A stretch of DNA of 64,000 bases from an uncultured Paracoccaceae bacterium. GTDB lineage: Bacteria; Pseudomonadota; Alphaproteobacteria; Rhodobacterales; Rhodobacteraceae. The notes under the pieces were generated by a model. That model saw only the letters and a list, made by a program, of their open reading frames with translations, had not been told where the DNA came from and ran no database searches. Positions 26,348 through 35,519 of the stretch are shown here, one piece after another (the first letter of the stretch is position 1; the number at the start of each line of letters is the position of its first letter). The stretch lies in the NCBI GenBank assembly GCA_943787985.1, contig CALSOO010000006.1:1-64000 (forward strand), given 5' to 3'. Made by a program: the position numbers and the translations under genes.

Positions 26348-27487
26348 TTACCTCGGTCGGTGAACATGCGCACTTTGGACCAGACCAAAGGCAATCATAA
26401 GAACCAGCATGGCAGAACCGCCGTAGCTGACAAGTGGTAGCGGCACGCCGACCACAGGCGCCATGCCCATTACCATCGACATGTTCACGGCGAAGAACAA
26501 AAAGAAGTTCAGCGCGATGCCGAGGATCAATAGCGAGGAGAAGCGGTCACGGTTGGCCAGCGCCGAGGCCACGCAGAACACGATAATCAGCAGGTAAAGC
26601 CCGAGCAGGGAAATCGCCCCGATGAACCCGAATTCTTCGGCCAGAGTGGTAAAGATAAAGTCGGTGTGTTTTTCGGGCAGGAAGTTGAGTCGTGATTGCG
26701 TCCCTTGCATAAATCCGCGCCCGGTCCAGCCCCCTGACCCCAATGCGATTTTGGACTGGGTGATGTGATACCCGGCCCCCAGCGGATCCTGACTTGGGTC
26801 CAGAAACGTGTCGATCCGCCTGTACTGATAGTTGTTGAGGAGTTGCCATTCGCTCCCCCGCGAGCGGAACACAGCCGTGATCAGCCCGATCCCCGCGGCA
26901 AACACAGCGGCGAAATAGGCCCAGTGCACCCCTGCCAGAAACATCAACCCACCCCCGGCCGCGAGCAGCAAGATAGAGGTTCCAAGATCGGGTTGTTGGA
27001 TCACCAGCGCTGTGGGCACCAGGATGATCATCACCGGAACAAAGACCCAGAACGGTTTGGATTTGTTTTTGGAGGGAAGCCAGTCGTAATAGGCGGCCAG
27101 AAACATCACCAACGTTATTTTCATCAATTCGGAAGGTTGCAGGCGCATGAACCCAAGGTCGATCCAGCGTTGCGCCCCCATCCCGACGGAGCCGAAGAAT
27201 TCGACCGCCACCAGCAAAATCAGCGTGACCCCGTATCCGAAGCCCGCGACCGATCGCCAGAACCAGATCGGCACAACCCCGATGATCACCATCAGCACCA
27301 ACCCCAGTGCAAAGCGCTTCATTTGCGGCTCTGCCCACGGGGTGTAGCTGCCCCCTGCGACGGAATAGAGCATCAGGAACCCGACCCCAGCCACAGCAGA
27401 GAGCAGAATGGTCAGCGGCCAGTTCAGGAACAGAATTTTGCGCAATCCGGTCGGGGTGGATTTGACCGTGTACTCAAGATAGCTCAC
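26348..27487 (-). CDS. rodA: Rod shape-determining protein RodA
   Basis: RodA is the SEDS-family glycosyltransferase that polymerises peptidoglycan for side-wall growth together with PBP2. The 379-aa product is almost entirely membrane helices. It shows the SEDS hallmark blocks QPDLGTSILLLAAGGGLMFLAG, an outer loop with GWTGRGFMQGTQSRLNFLPEKHTDFIFTTLAEEFG, and VPLPLVSYGGSAML near the C terminus. Its start overlaps the mrdA stop by four bases. Confidence 0.97.
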   Translation of the reverse strand: MSYLEYTVKSTPTGLRKILFLNWPLTILLSAVAGVGFLMLYSVAGGSYTPWAEPQMKRFALGLVLMVIIGVVPIWFWRSVAGFGYGVTLILLVAVEFFGSVGMGAQRWIDLGFMRLQPSELMKITLVMFLAAYYDWLPSKNKSKPFWVFVPVMIILVPTALVIQQPDLGTSILLLAAGGGLMFLAGVHWAYFAAVFAAGIGLITAVFRSRGSEWQLLNNYQYRRIDTFLDPSQDPLGAGYHITQSKIALGSGGWTGRGFMQGTQSRLNFLPEKHTDFIFTTLAEEFGFIGAISLLGLYLLIIVFCVASALANRDRFSSLLILGIALNFFLFFAVNMSMVMGMAPVVGVPLPLVSYGGSAMLVLMIAFGLVQSAHVHRPR

Positions 27488-29427
27488 GCTTGGTCCTTCC
27501 CGTCGATGGCCGCGATGGGCTGCACTTTGCGCAGGCGTCGTTGTTGTGACGCGATGCGACCGCGATCCTTGGAGGGGTAGGCTTCAAGCGGGGGTTCCCC
27601 GCCGTAGAGGGCTTGCAAAGTGATGTCGCGCGCAATCGGGGCCGCAGCGGTAGAGCCGCCGCCGCCGTGCTCGACGACCACAGCCACCGCGTATTTGGGA
27701 TTGTCGGCGGGCGCAAAATCCACAAACAGCGCGTGGTCGCGCCGGTTCCATGGCAAATCGGCGTTGCGGATCACGCCGCGCGCGCGTTCTGCCGACGAGA
27801 TGTTGCGCACCTGGCTGGTGCCGGTTTTGCCTGCCATGCGCATGCCCTCTGCGATGATCCGGCTGCCGTAGGCTGTGCCGCGCCGGTCATTCACAACGGC
27901 GAACATTGCGCGTCGCATTTTGCGCAGGTTTTCGGGGTCCAGAGGCATCGGTGCGCCTGCGCCGTTCGGTTGCTCCACCCCGTCGATTGATTTCACCAAC
28001 CGTGGATTGACGCTGCGTCCTGTTGCAAAGCGCGCGGTCATGACGGCCAGTTGCATGGGAGAGGACAACATGTACCCTTGTCCGATCGAGGCGTTCACCG
28101 TGTCCCCGATCACCCAGTCCTTGTCGTGGGTTTGTTTCTTCCACGCTTTGGTCGGGGTCAGCCCGCGTGTTACTGCGGACATGGGCACGTCGTGCCGTAT
28201 CCCCAGCCCGAACATGTTGGCCATGGCCGAAATTTTCTCGATCCCGACTTTGAGCGCAAGGTCGTAGTAGTAAACGTCGCAAGACTGTTTAAGCGAGTTC
28301 AGCAAGTCCACACTGCCGTGTCCCGAGCGCTTCCAGCAGTGAAACTTGCGATCTGCCACTTCGAGGTGGCCAGGGCAGCGCACGGTGTCTTCGGGTTCCA
28401 TGATCCCCTCTTCGAGCGCGGCCATGGCGGTGATCATTTTGAAGGTGGAGCCCGGAGGGTAGGCCCCTTGGACGGTCTTTGAGGCCAACGGACGAAACGT
28501 GTTGTCTGTGAGCATTTTGTAGTCCGCGACAGAGATGCCGCGCACAAACAGGTTGGGGTCATAGGTCGGGGCCGAGGCGATGGCGACCAGATCGCCGGTG
28601 GCGCAGTCGATGACCACGGCGCTGGCGCTTTCTTCGCCCAAGCGGGCTTGGACATAGCCTTGCAGCTTGGAATCGATGGTAAGTTGAAGGTCGGAGCCCG
28701 GGCGCCCTTCGCGTCGTCCCAGTTCACGCATTTCGCGCCCTGCGGCGTTCACTTCGACCTGCCGTGTACCGGCTTTGCCACGCAGGGGCAGTTCGACTTT
28801 GGCTTCGACCCCGACTTTACCGATCTGGAAACGGGGAATGCGCAGGAGTTCATCAGGATCGTCGAGCTTGTCCAGATCGTAGTCGCTGACCGGTCCCACA
28901 TAGCCCAGAATATGCGCAAAATCAGAGCCGCGCGGATAGACCCGCGTCAGCCCGATTTCCGGTGTCACCCCGGGCAGGGCGGGGGCGTTCACCGACACGC
29001 GGCTTAGATCATCCCACGCCACATCTTCGGCGATGGTCACGGGGTGAAACGGTTTGCTGCGCCGGATTTCCGTGAGGGCGCGTTCGACCGTTTCGGCCTT
29101 GAGCTCCATAACCTGACCCAGTTTGTAAATCACCGCTTCGACGTCCCCTGCGTCTTCGCGCACGATCTTGATCTGATAGGTCGGGATGTTCTGCGCCAGT
29201 TGCACCCCGTTGCGGTCAAACACTTCGCCGCGCGCGGGTGGAATCAGTTTGAATTTGATGCGGTTTTCTTCGGCGAGCAGGCGGAACTGGTCAGCCTGAT
29301 TGATCTGAAGGTGACGCATCCGGGCGGCCAGTGCCCCGATGAACACCAGTTGCACCCCGCCCACAATCGCGGCGCGGCGCGAAATGCCCCGATGGTTGGC
29401 CTCATGGTCGGCGCGTGTACGCTTCAT
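27484..29427 (-). CDS. mrdA: Penicillin-binding protein 2 (peptidoglycan transpeptidase)
   Basis: PBP2 cross-links peptidoglycan during elongation. The 647-aa protein has an N-terminal membrane anchor (AAIVGGVQLVFIGALAARM), a PBP dimerisation domain, and the transpeptidase domain with YPPGSTFK (catalytic Ser-x-x-Lys), the SCD-type triad region (KQSCDVYYYDLA) and AGKTGTSQ (KTG). The open frame extends 30 codons upstream. The ATG at 29427 overlaps the mreD stop (ATGA) and gives the usual N terminus. Confidence 0.96.
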   Translation of the reverse strand: MKRTRADHEANHRGISRRAAIVGGVQLVFIGALAARMRHLQINQADQFRLLAEENRIKFKLIPPARGEVFDRNGVQLAQNIPTYQIKIVREDAGDVEAVIYKLGQVMELKAETVERALTEIRRSKPFHPVTIAEDVAWDDLSRVSVNAPALPGVTPEIGLTRVYPRGSDFAHILGYVGPVSDYDLDKLDDPDELLRIPRFQIGKVGVEAKVELPLRGKAGTRQVEVNAAGREMRELGRREGRPGSDLQLTIDSKLQGYVQARLGEESASAVVIDCATGDLVAIASAPTYDPNLFVRGISVADYKMLTDNTFRPLASKTVQGAYPPGSTFKMITAMAALEEGIMEPEDTVRCPGHLEVADRKFHCWKRSGHGSVDLLNSLKQSCDVYYYDLALKVGIEKISAMANMFGLGIRHDVPMSAVTRGLTPTKAWKKQTHDKDWVIGDTVNASIGQGYMLSSPMQLAVMTARFATGRSVNPRLVKSIDGVEQPNGAGAPMPLDPENLRKMRRAMFAVVNDRRGTAYGSRIIAEGMRMAGKTGTSQVRNISSAERARGVIRNADLPWNRRDHALFVDFAPADNPKYAVAVVVEHGGGGSTAAAPIARDITLQALYGGEPPLEAYPSKDRGRIASQQRRLRKVQPIAAIDGKDQA

Positions 29428-29963
29428 GTGCGGTCTCCCAATGTGTCCAGATCGCCCGGCATGGATTTGCGCACCCCCATAAAGGCATGGGTGATGCCCG
29501 CCACCAACGGATAACACATGGCCGTGAGGCCCATCTGCAACAAGGCCAGACCCAACCCCGGCATGTCAATTAACAAGACAGAGAGGATGACGCGGTAGGC
29601 CACTGTGACCCCGACAATCATGCCCACAACGGTGAGCCATTCCAAAGGAAAACCTGTGACGCGCAGGCTGTGGGTTTGGGTCTTGAGGCTTTCGCAGGCC
29701 AGCAACATCAAAAAGGCCCAAAGCCCCGGAGGGCGTTGCAACAGCAGGTCGGCAAGCAGGAAGATCACGGCCAGCAGCAACACTGGCATGAATTCGGGAC
29801 GGCGCACGCACCATGCAAAGGCAAAAGCCATCAGCAGGTCAGGCGACACCCAACGATCCGGCAGCGTGTCGAGGGGCAACAGATGCACAAAGATGATGGT
29901 CATTGCCAACAGTGCAAAAGTGGCCCCCTTTGCCCATCGGCGCAGTGGGGTGATCTCATTCAC
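29424..29963 (-). CDS. mreD: Rod shape-determining protein MreD
   Basis: This 179-aa integral membrane protein with about five hydrophobic segments (for example FALLAMTIIFVHLLPLDTLP at the N terminus, a region shared by alphaproteobacterial MreD) is part of the elongasome. The identification rests on hydrophobic profile plus position between mreC and mrdA. Its start overlaps the mreC end by 8 bp. Confidence 0.9.
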   Translation of the reverse strand: MNEITPLRRWAKGATFALLAMTIIFVHLLPLDTLPDRWVSPDLLMAFAFAWCVRRPEFMPVLLLAVIFLLADLLLQRPPGLWAFLMLLACESLKTQTHSLRVTGFPLEWLTVVGMIVGVTVAYRVILSVLLIDMPGLGLALLQMGLTAMCYPLVAGITHAFMGVRKSMPGDLDTLGDRT

Positions 29964-30852
29964 TGGCGACCCCTTCGACCTGCTCTGTCAGGGTGCGCGG
30001 TGCCACGACCCCTGCGCTGTCGACGACCGGTTCGGTGTCATAGCTGCGCAGCACGCGCAAAAATTCAAGGCGTTCATAATCCGCAGCCAAACGCACGCGC
30101 AGCCGCCCTCCGGGATCGGCAGCGACTTGACCGATCAGCAATCCTGCAGGGAACACGCCCCCATCGCCGGAGCTGATAACGCGGTCCCCCGGGCGAATAA
30201 GGTCCGGATTTTCCAAAAAGTCGATCGGCGGGGCAGAGGTGTTGTCCCCTGCCACAATCACCCGTTGCCCCGAGGGCTGTACAATCGCAGGAATGCGGCT
30301 TGAGGCATCGGTGAGCAGGATCACGCGGCTGGTGTTTTGCGCCACCCCCGAAATACGTCCAACCAGCCCGATCCCGTCCATCGTGGCCCAGCCATCCACC
30401 AACCCGTCCCGCGCCCCGACGTTGAGCAACACGGACTGGCGAAAGGGGGACCCCGAGTCCGCCAACACTACCCCTGTGATGAACGTCAGACGCGGATCAA
30501 GGCGCACTTTGTTCAGGTCCAGCAGTCGCGCGTTTTCCTGTTCCAGCTGCAGGGCGGCTTCTTTCCATGCCTGCATCTGGCGGAGTTCACGCCGAAGTTC
30601 CTGATTTTGTTCTGCGATCCGCTGGTAGCTTTGGAAGTCGCGCATCAGGTTGATGGTGCCTGTGACAGGGGCCATCGCCCAGTCAAAGTTCGGCACGATG
30701 CTGTCGGTGATCTGCAGGCGGAACCGTTCCAAGCGCGGGCTGTCGATGCGCCAGAGCAAGAAGGTTGCGAGCAAAACAAGGCACAGCACAGACAAAAGCA
30801 ACCGGCGCAAAGGGCCGGCATAGTCGTAGCTGTTTGATCTGTCCTTTGCCAA
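29956..30852 (-). CDS. mreC: Rod shape-determining protein MreC
   Basis: MreC links cytoplasmic MreB to periplasmic PBP2. The 298-aa product has one membrane helix (LLLSVLCLVLLATFLLW), a coiled-coil stretch (QNQELRRELRQMQAWKEAALQLEQENARLLDL), and a periplasmic beta-barrel domain with GARDGLVDGWATMDGIGLVGRI and GDRVISSGDGGVFPAGLLIGQV. A gap of 97 bp separates it from mreB. That is larger than other gaps in the operon and shows no clear hairpin. Confidence 0.95.
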   Translation of the reverse strand: MAKDRSNSYDYAGPLRRLLLSVLCLVLLATFLLWRIDSPRLERFRLQITDSIVPNFDWAMAPVTGTINLMRDFQSYQRIAEQNQELRRELRQMQAWKEAALQLEQENARLLDLNKVRLDPRLTFITGVVLADSGSPFRQSVLLNVGARDGLVDGWATMDGIGLVGRISGVAQNTSRVILLTDASSRIPAIVQPSGQRVIVAGDNTSAPPIDFLENPDLIRPGDRVISSGDGGVFPAGLLIGQVAADPGGRLRVRLAADYERLEFLRVLRSYDTEPVVDSAGVVAPRTLTEQVEGVASE

Positions 30853-30949
30853 CGCGCGGATGTCCTGCTTGCGGGAACGTGCGAAACTTTGTCAGCGCCA
30901 GCTTAAGTCAGGTCGCGCCCGCGCTCAACTGCTTGCGCTGTTTTTGCCC

Positions 30950-32017
<1,068 letters not shown>

Positions 32018-32188
32018 TCAAATTCGCCCTTGAGTCGAAACCCGCAAGCCGTGCGACTTATAGGACCTGTTGCCAACGGGCGAAAGGGGGAAGGCGCGGG
32101 GAATATTAGCGGCTTTCCGCGCATTTTTAATTGGATGTGATGTGTCGCGTGATAGCGTGCGGCGCAACGGGAACGTCAGGAGAGGCAA

Positions 32189-32773
32189 ATGCGTAAAATT
32201 CAAGTGCTTGGGGTCCACCATATTACGATCATGGGGGCGGGGCGGCAGACCTCTATCGATTTTTGGGAAGGGCTTTTGGGCATGCCGTTTGTCTTTGATC
32301 AACCCAATCTGGACGATGCGTCCGAGGGGCATTTGTATTTTGATCCCGGTGACGGGCGCTTGATCACGATTTTCACCAATGAGGGACGCGCCGTCGATCC
32401 CCAGCGCACCCCGACGGACACAGGCTGCGTGCATCATCTGGCGTTTGAGGTGGACCGCGCGATGTTTTCGCAAATCCCCGACCGCCTCAAAGCGCGGGGT
32501 ATCGGGCATTCAGGCGTCAAGGATCGCGGGTTTATGGATTCGATCTATTTCAAAGACCCGTTGGGGCTGTTGATCGAGCTGGCGTGTTACAAGTTCATCC
32601 CTCCGCGCGGCTCCAGCCATGCCGAGGTGATGCTGGAGGCCCACAAATTGCGGGTCGCAGCCGGTGATCCTGCGATTGCAGAGGTTCATTTGGCGGATGC
32701 GGTCGAGATGATTGTGGAGCGCTCGCAGCGGTCCCTTTCGTCTGATCGAAGCGCGCAACACCCATACAGTTAA
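32189..32773 (+). CDS. VOC family protein (glyoxalase / extradiol-dioxygenase-like)
   Basis: The 194-aa product has two vicinal-oxygen-chelate modules. The first is GVHHITIMGAGRQTSIDFWEGLLGMPFVFDQPN; the second is GCVHHLAFEVDRAMFSQIPDRL, followed by SIYFKDPLGLLIELACY. His in VHHI, His in VHHLAF and Glu in LLIELA form the usual metal site. Members act as ring-cleaving dioxygenases or glyoxalases; the substrate is not readable. A GGAGAGG ribosome binding site precedes the ATG. About 45 C-terminal residues beyond the second module are of unknown use. Confidence 0.8.
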   Translation: MRKIQVLGVHHITIMGAGRQTSIDFWEGLLGMPFVFDQPNLDDASEGHLYFDPGDGRLITIFTNEGRAVDPQRTPTDTGCVHHLAFEVDRAMFSQIPDRLKARGIGHSGVKDRGFMDSIYFKDPLGLLIELACYKFIPPRGSSHAEVMLEAHKLRVAAGDPAIAEVHLADAVEMIVERSQRSLSSDRSAQHPYS

Positions 32774-33002
32774 GGTTTTTCTCAAAGCCCGAATTTTGCT
32801 GCAGCCCCTGTTTGGCCTCTCGGACGGCAGTGTGAATGACGCGCTGGCTGTAGGTGGACTGAAGCTTGCGCGCCAGCCGGTGAAATAGGCGGCTTTTTGC
32901 GTTGTGAGTAAGTTACTCAAAAGCATACATTGCTAACGCAATTATTCTTTGTTTGCTGGCGTTTGAAGTCGAGGCCAGATGCGCATCCGGCCTCGCTATG
33001 GA
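32774..33002. other. Intergenic stretch with possible transposase scrap and a palindrome
   Basis: Two things are visible in this 229-bp gap between convergent genes. From 32778 to about 32884 the plus strand reads ILLQPLFGLSDGSVNDAL in one frame. This resembles the N-terminal LLQ-x2-FGLSD region of IS5-type transposases and could be a decayed fragment, but the match is short. At 32971-32994 a near-perfect palindrome (GAGGCC ... GGCCTC with GATGCGCATC inside) could terminate leuA, though no T-run follows. Confidence 0.3.
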
Positions 33003-34577
33003 TTATTTTGTGTCTTTATAGTTGATCTCGGGACGGTCGGACCCCGATTTTTCGCGGCGCACCAACAGACGGTTGAGCGCGTGCACGTAAGCCTTGGCAG
33101 AGGCGACCACGGTGTCTGTATCTGCTGACTGTCCCGTCACGATGCGCCCGTCTTCTTCCATGCGCACCGAAACGGTCGCTTGGGCATCCGTGCCTTCGGT
33201 CACAGCGTGAACCTGATACAATTGCAAGCGCGCATCGTGAGCGAACAAGGCTTTCACTGCATTGAATGTCGCATCCACAGGACCGTCGCCTGTTTCTGTT
33301 GCAGAGGATTGGACGCCGTCAATTTCCATTGTCAAATCAGCTTGTTGCGGCCCTTCAGTGCCACATTGCACCCGCAAGGATGTGATCTTGAGGCGTTCAA
33401 TCTCTGGATCATCCGAGGCACGCATCAAGGCGACGATGTCATCGTCGTAGACCTCTTTTTTGCGATCAGCGAGTTCTTTGAAGCGGACAAAGACGTCCTT
33501 GAGCTGGTTGTCGCCCAACTCGAACCCGAGGTCCTCGAGCTTGGCGCGCAACGCGGCGCGGCCAGAGTGCTTGCCAAGTGGCAAAGAGGTGCCGGACAGG
33601 CCCACGTCTTCGGGGCGCATGATCTCGAAGGTTTCGGCGTTTTTGAGCATCCCGTCCTGGTGGATGCCACTTTCGTGGGCAAAGGCGTTCTTGCCCACGA
33701 TGGCTTTGTTAAACTGCACCGGAAAGCCCGCGACAGTCGCCACGCGGCGTGAAATGTTCATCAGCTTGGTGGTGTCGACGCCCGTTTTGAACGGCATGAT
33801 GTCGTTGCGCACGCGCATGGCCATCACGACCTCTTCAAGGGCTGTATTGCCTGCGCGTTCGCCCAAGCCGTTGATTGTACATTCAATCTGGCGCGCGCCT
33901 GCTTCGACGGCGGCAAGGCTGTTTGCCGTCGCCATGCCAAGGTCGTTGTGGCAGTGGGTGGCAAATATCACGTCCTGCGCACCGGGGATTTCGGCAATCA
34001 GGCGGCGGATCAGTTCGGCGCTTTCGCGTGGTGCTGTGTAGCCGACCGTATCGGGAATGTTGATCGTTGTGGCCCCCGCTTTGATCGCGATTTCGATGGT
34101 GCGGCAGAGGTAGTCGAATTCCGTGCGCGTGGCGTCCATGGGGGACCACTGCACATCTTCGCACAGGTTGCGGGCGTGGCTGACGGTTTCCTCGATTCGG
34201 ATCGCCATTTCGTCCATGGTGAGGTTGGGAATGGCGCGGTGCAGCGGCGAGGTGCCGATAAATGTGTGAATGCGCGGCTTGGCGGCGTGTTTCACGGCCT
34301 CCCAGCAGCGGTCAATGTCGCCGAGTTGTGCGCGGGCCAAGCCACAAATCACCGAATTGACGCTGTTGCGTGCAATTTCCGAAACGGCGTTAAAATCGCC
34401 CTCGGACGCGATGGGGAAGCCCGCTTCGATGATATCTACGCCCATTTCGTCCAAAAGGCCTGCGATTTCGAGCTTTTCGGCGTGGGTCATCGTCGCGCCG
34501 GGAGATTGTTCGCCGTCGCGCAAGGTCGTGTCAAAAATGACCACTTTGTCTTGGGCGGTGTCTGTTGTGTTCGTCAT
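33003..34577 (-). CDS. leuA: 2-isopropylmalate synthase
   Basis: LeuA condenses acetyl-CoA with 2-oxoisovalerate, the first step of leucine synthesis. The 524-aa protein has the HMGL-like TIM barrel (IFDTTLRDGEQSPGATM; HCHNDLGMATANSLAA with the metal-binding HxH-type residues; NGLGERAGN). A C-terminal regulatory domain for leucine feedback follows (VQCGTEGPQQADLTMEIDG and later). The ATG at 34577 was chosen over the upstream start because it gives the standard N terminus. A separate leader peptide and paired hairpins lie upstream (34606-34733), pointing to attenuation by leucine supply. Confidence 0.97.
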   Translation of the reverse strand: MTNTTDTAQDKVVIFDTTLRDGEQSPGATMTHAEKLEIAGLLDEMGVDIIEAGFPIASEGDFNAVSEIARNSVNSVICGLARAQLGDIDRCWEAVKHAAKPRIHTFIGTSPLHRAIPNLTMDEMAIRIEETVSHARNLCEDVQWSPMDATRTEFDYLCRTIEIAIKAGATTINIPDTVGYTAPRESAELIRRLIAEIPGAQDVIFATHCHNDLGMATANSLAAVEAGARQIECTINGLGERAGNTALEEVVMAMRVRNDIMPFKTGVDTTKLMNISRRVATVAGFPVQFNKAIVGKNAFAHESGIHQDGMLKNAETFEIMRPEDVGLSGTSLPLGKHSGRAALRAKLEDLGFELGDNQLKDVFVRFKELADRKKEVYDDDIVALMRASDDPEIERLKITSLRVQCGTEGPQQADLTMEIDGVQSSATETGDGPVDATFNAVKALFAHDARLQLYQVHAVTEGTDAQATVSVRMEEDGRIVTGQSADTDTVVASAKAYVHALNRLLVRREKSGSDRPEINYKDTK

Positions 34578-34605
34578 GTGAATTCTCTTTTCTGTCCTGA
34601 TCCCT

Positions 34606-34656
34606 GGCACGCAACCTAACCCTCTGAGCGGGCGTGCCGTTGGACACGCTCAGAGG
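34606..34656 (-). promoter_or_regulatory. leuA leader hairpins (attenuation region)
   Basis: Two inverted repeats interlock. Hairpin A pairs 34647-34656 with 34621-34630 (10 bp, CCTCTGAGCG with CGCTCAGAGG). Hairpin B pairs 34632-34638 with 34606-34612 (7 bp, GGCACGC with GCGTGCC). One arm of each lies in the loop of the other, so they are alternatives or form a pseudoknot. The 5' arm of A overlaps the last codons of the leader peptide, so a ribosome there would block it. No T-run follows, so control could be Rho-dependent or translational. Confidence 0.6.
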
Positions 34657-34733
34657 CGGATTAGGATCAGTAGGTCGCACAAAGCAGCGGCGCTGGGTGC
34701 GCGCGGCGAAAGGATATGTGCGTTCAATGTCAT
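34650..34733 (-). CDS. Leu/Ile-rich leader peptide of leuA
   Basis: This 27-codon frame ends LCDLLILIRL and then stops; eight of its 27 residues are leucine or isoleucine in its last ten alone if Ile is counted with Leu around the Arg. Two of the final Leu codons are CTA, which is rarely used in GC-rich genomes like this one. This is the usual mark of an amino-acid-sensing leader. The stop codon falls inside the first hairpin arm. A TATAAT box lies 7 bases before the ATG, so the transcript probably begins at the start codon itself (leaderless). Confidence 0.65.
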   Translation of the reverse strand: MTLNAHILSPRAPSAAALCDLLILIRL

Positions 34734-34740
34734 GGGCCCA

Positions 34741-34768
34741 ATTATACTGACGCCTTGGTAAATGAAAA
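34741..34768 (-). promoter_or_regulatory. Putative promoter of the leuA leader transcript
   Basis: On the minus strand a perfect TATAAT occupies 34746-34741, with TTTTCA as a weak -35 at 34768-34763 and 16 bp between. The predicted start site falls at or within a base or two of the leader peptide ATG (34733). Confidence 0.55.
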
Positions 34769-34853
34769 GTGCGTTTTTCAAACACGGCTTTGCGCGGCGA
34801 AGTTTTGTGTCAAAGCTGTTGATCCTGTGGGCGAACCCTCTAGGTGCATCCCT

Positions 34854-35519
34854 ATGGGTCATGTTTTGATTATTGGCGGATCGGGCGGCATCGGAGCCGC
34901 GCTTGTGCAGGCGCACCGCGCTGGCGGTGACACGGTTGTGGCGCTGTCGCGCTCTGTTGACGGGTTCGACATCACGGACGAGGGCAGCGTTGCGGCGCAT
35001 TTGGGTGCGTTCGACGTCCCGTTCGAGCGCGTTGTCGTGGCGACGGGCGCGTTGGAGATCAACGGCGCCGCGCCGGAAAAGAGCATCAAGGCAATCACGG
35101 CCCGTGCGATGGCGGATCAGTTTGCGTTGAACACAATTGGTCCGGCGCTGGTTTTGAGCCACGCCCACAAGCTGCTGTCGCGCAAAGGGCCTGCAGTGTT
35201 TGCCGTTCTGTCGGCGCGTGTCGGGTCGATCGGGGACAACCGCATCGGCGGGTGGGTCAGCTACCGCGCCGCCAAGGCAGGCGTCAATCAAGTGGTGCAC
35301 ACCAGCGCGATCGAGTTGGCGCGCACGCACCCGCAGGCCTGCGTCATGGCCCTGCACCCCGGAACGGTCGAAACCCCGTTTACGCAGAAATATCTGGGCC
35401 GCCATCCGGCCGTTCCTGCGTCTGAAGCCGCTGGCAATCTCAAAGGTCTGATGGACCGTGCCACCCCTGCCCAAAGCGGCGGGTTTTATGATTATTCAGG
35501 TGCTGAGGTGACATGGTGA
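34854..35519 (+). CDS. Short-chain dehydrogenase/reductase
   Basis: This 221-aa SDR protein has the N-terminal glycine motif IIGGSGGIGAALVQAH and the active-site YxxxK in GGWVSYRAAKAGVNQ. The upstream Ser probably lies in VLSARVGSIGDN. The short length and the sequence style resemble the C-factor/CsgA-like subgroup. The ATG at 34854 is preferred over an earlier in-frame ATG because the fold starts there. It overlaps the photolyase gene by 7 bp, so the two are probably co-transcribed. Substrate unknown. Confidence 0.88.
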   Translation: MGHVLIIGGSGGIGAALVQAHRAGGDTVVALSRSVDGFDITDEGSVAAHLGAFDVPFERVVVATGALEINGAAPEKSIKAITARAMADQFALNTIGPALVLSHAHKLLSRKGPAVFAVLSARVGSIGDNRIGGWVSYRAAKAGVNQVVHTSAIELARTHPQACVMALHPGTVETPFTQKYLGRHPAVPASEAAGNLKGLMDRATPAQSGGFYDYSGAEVTW

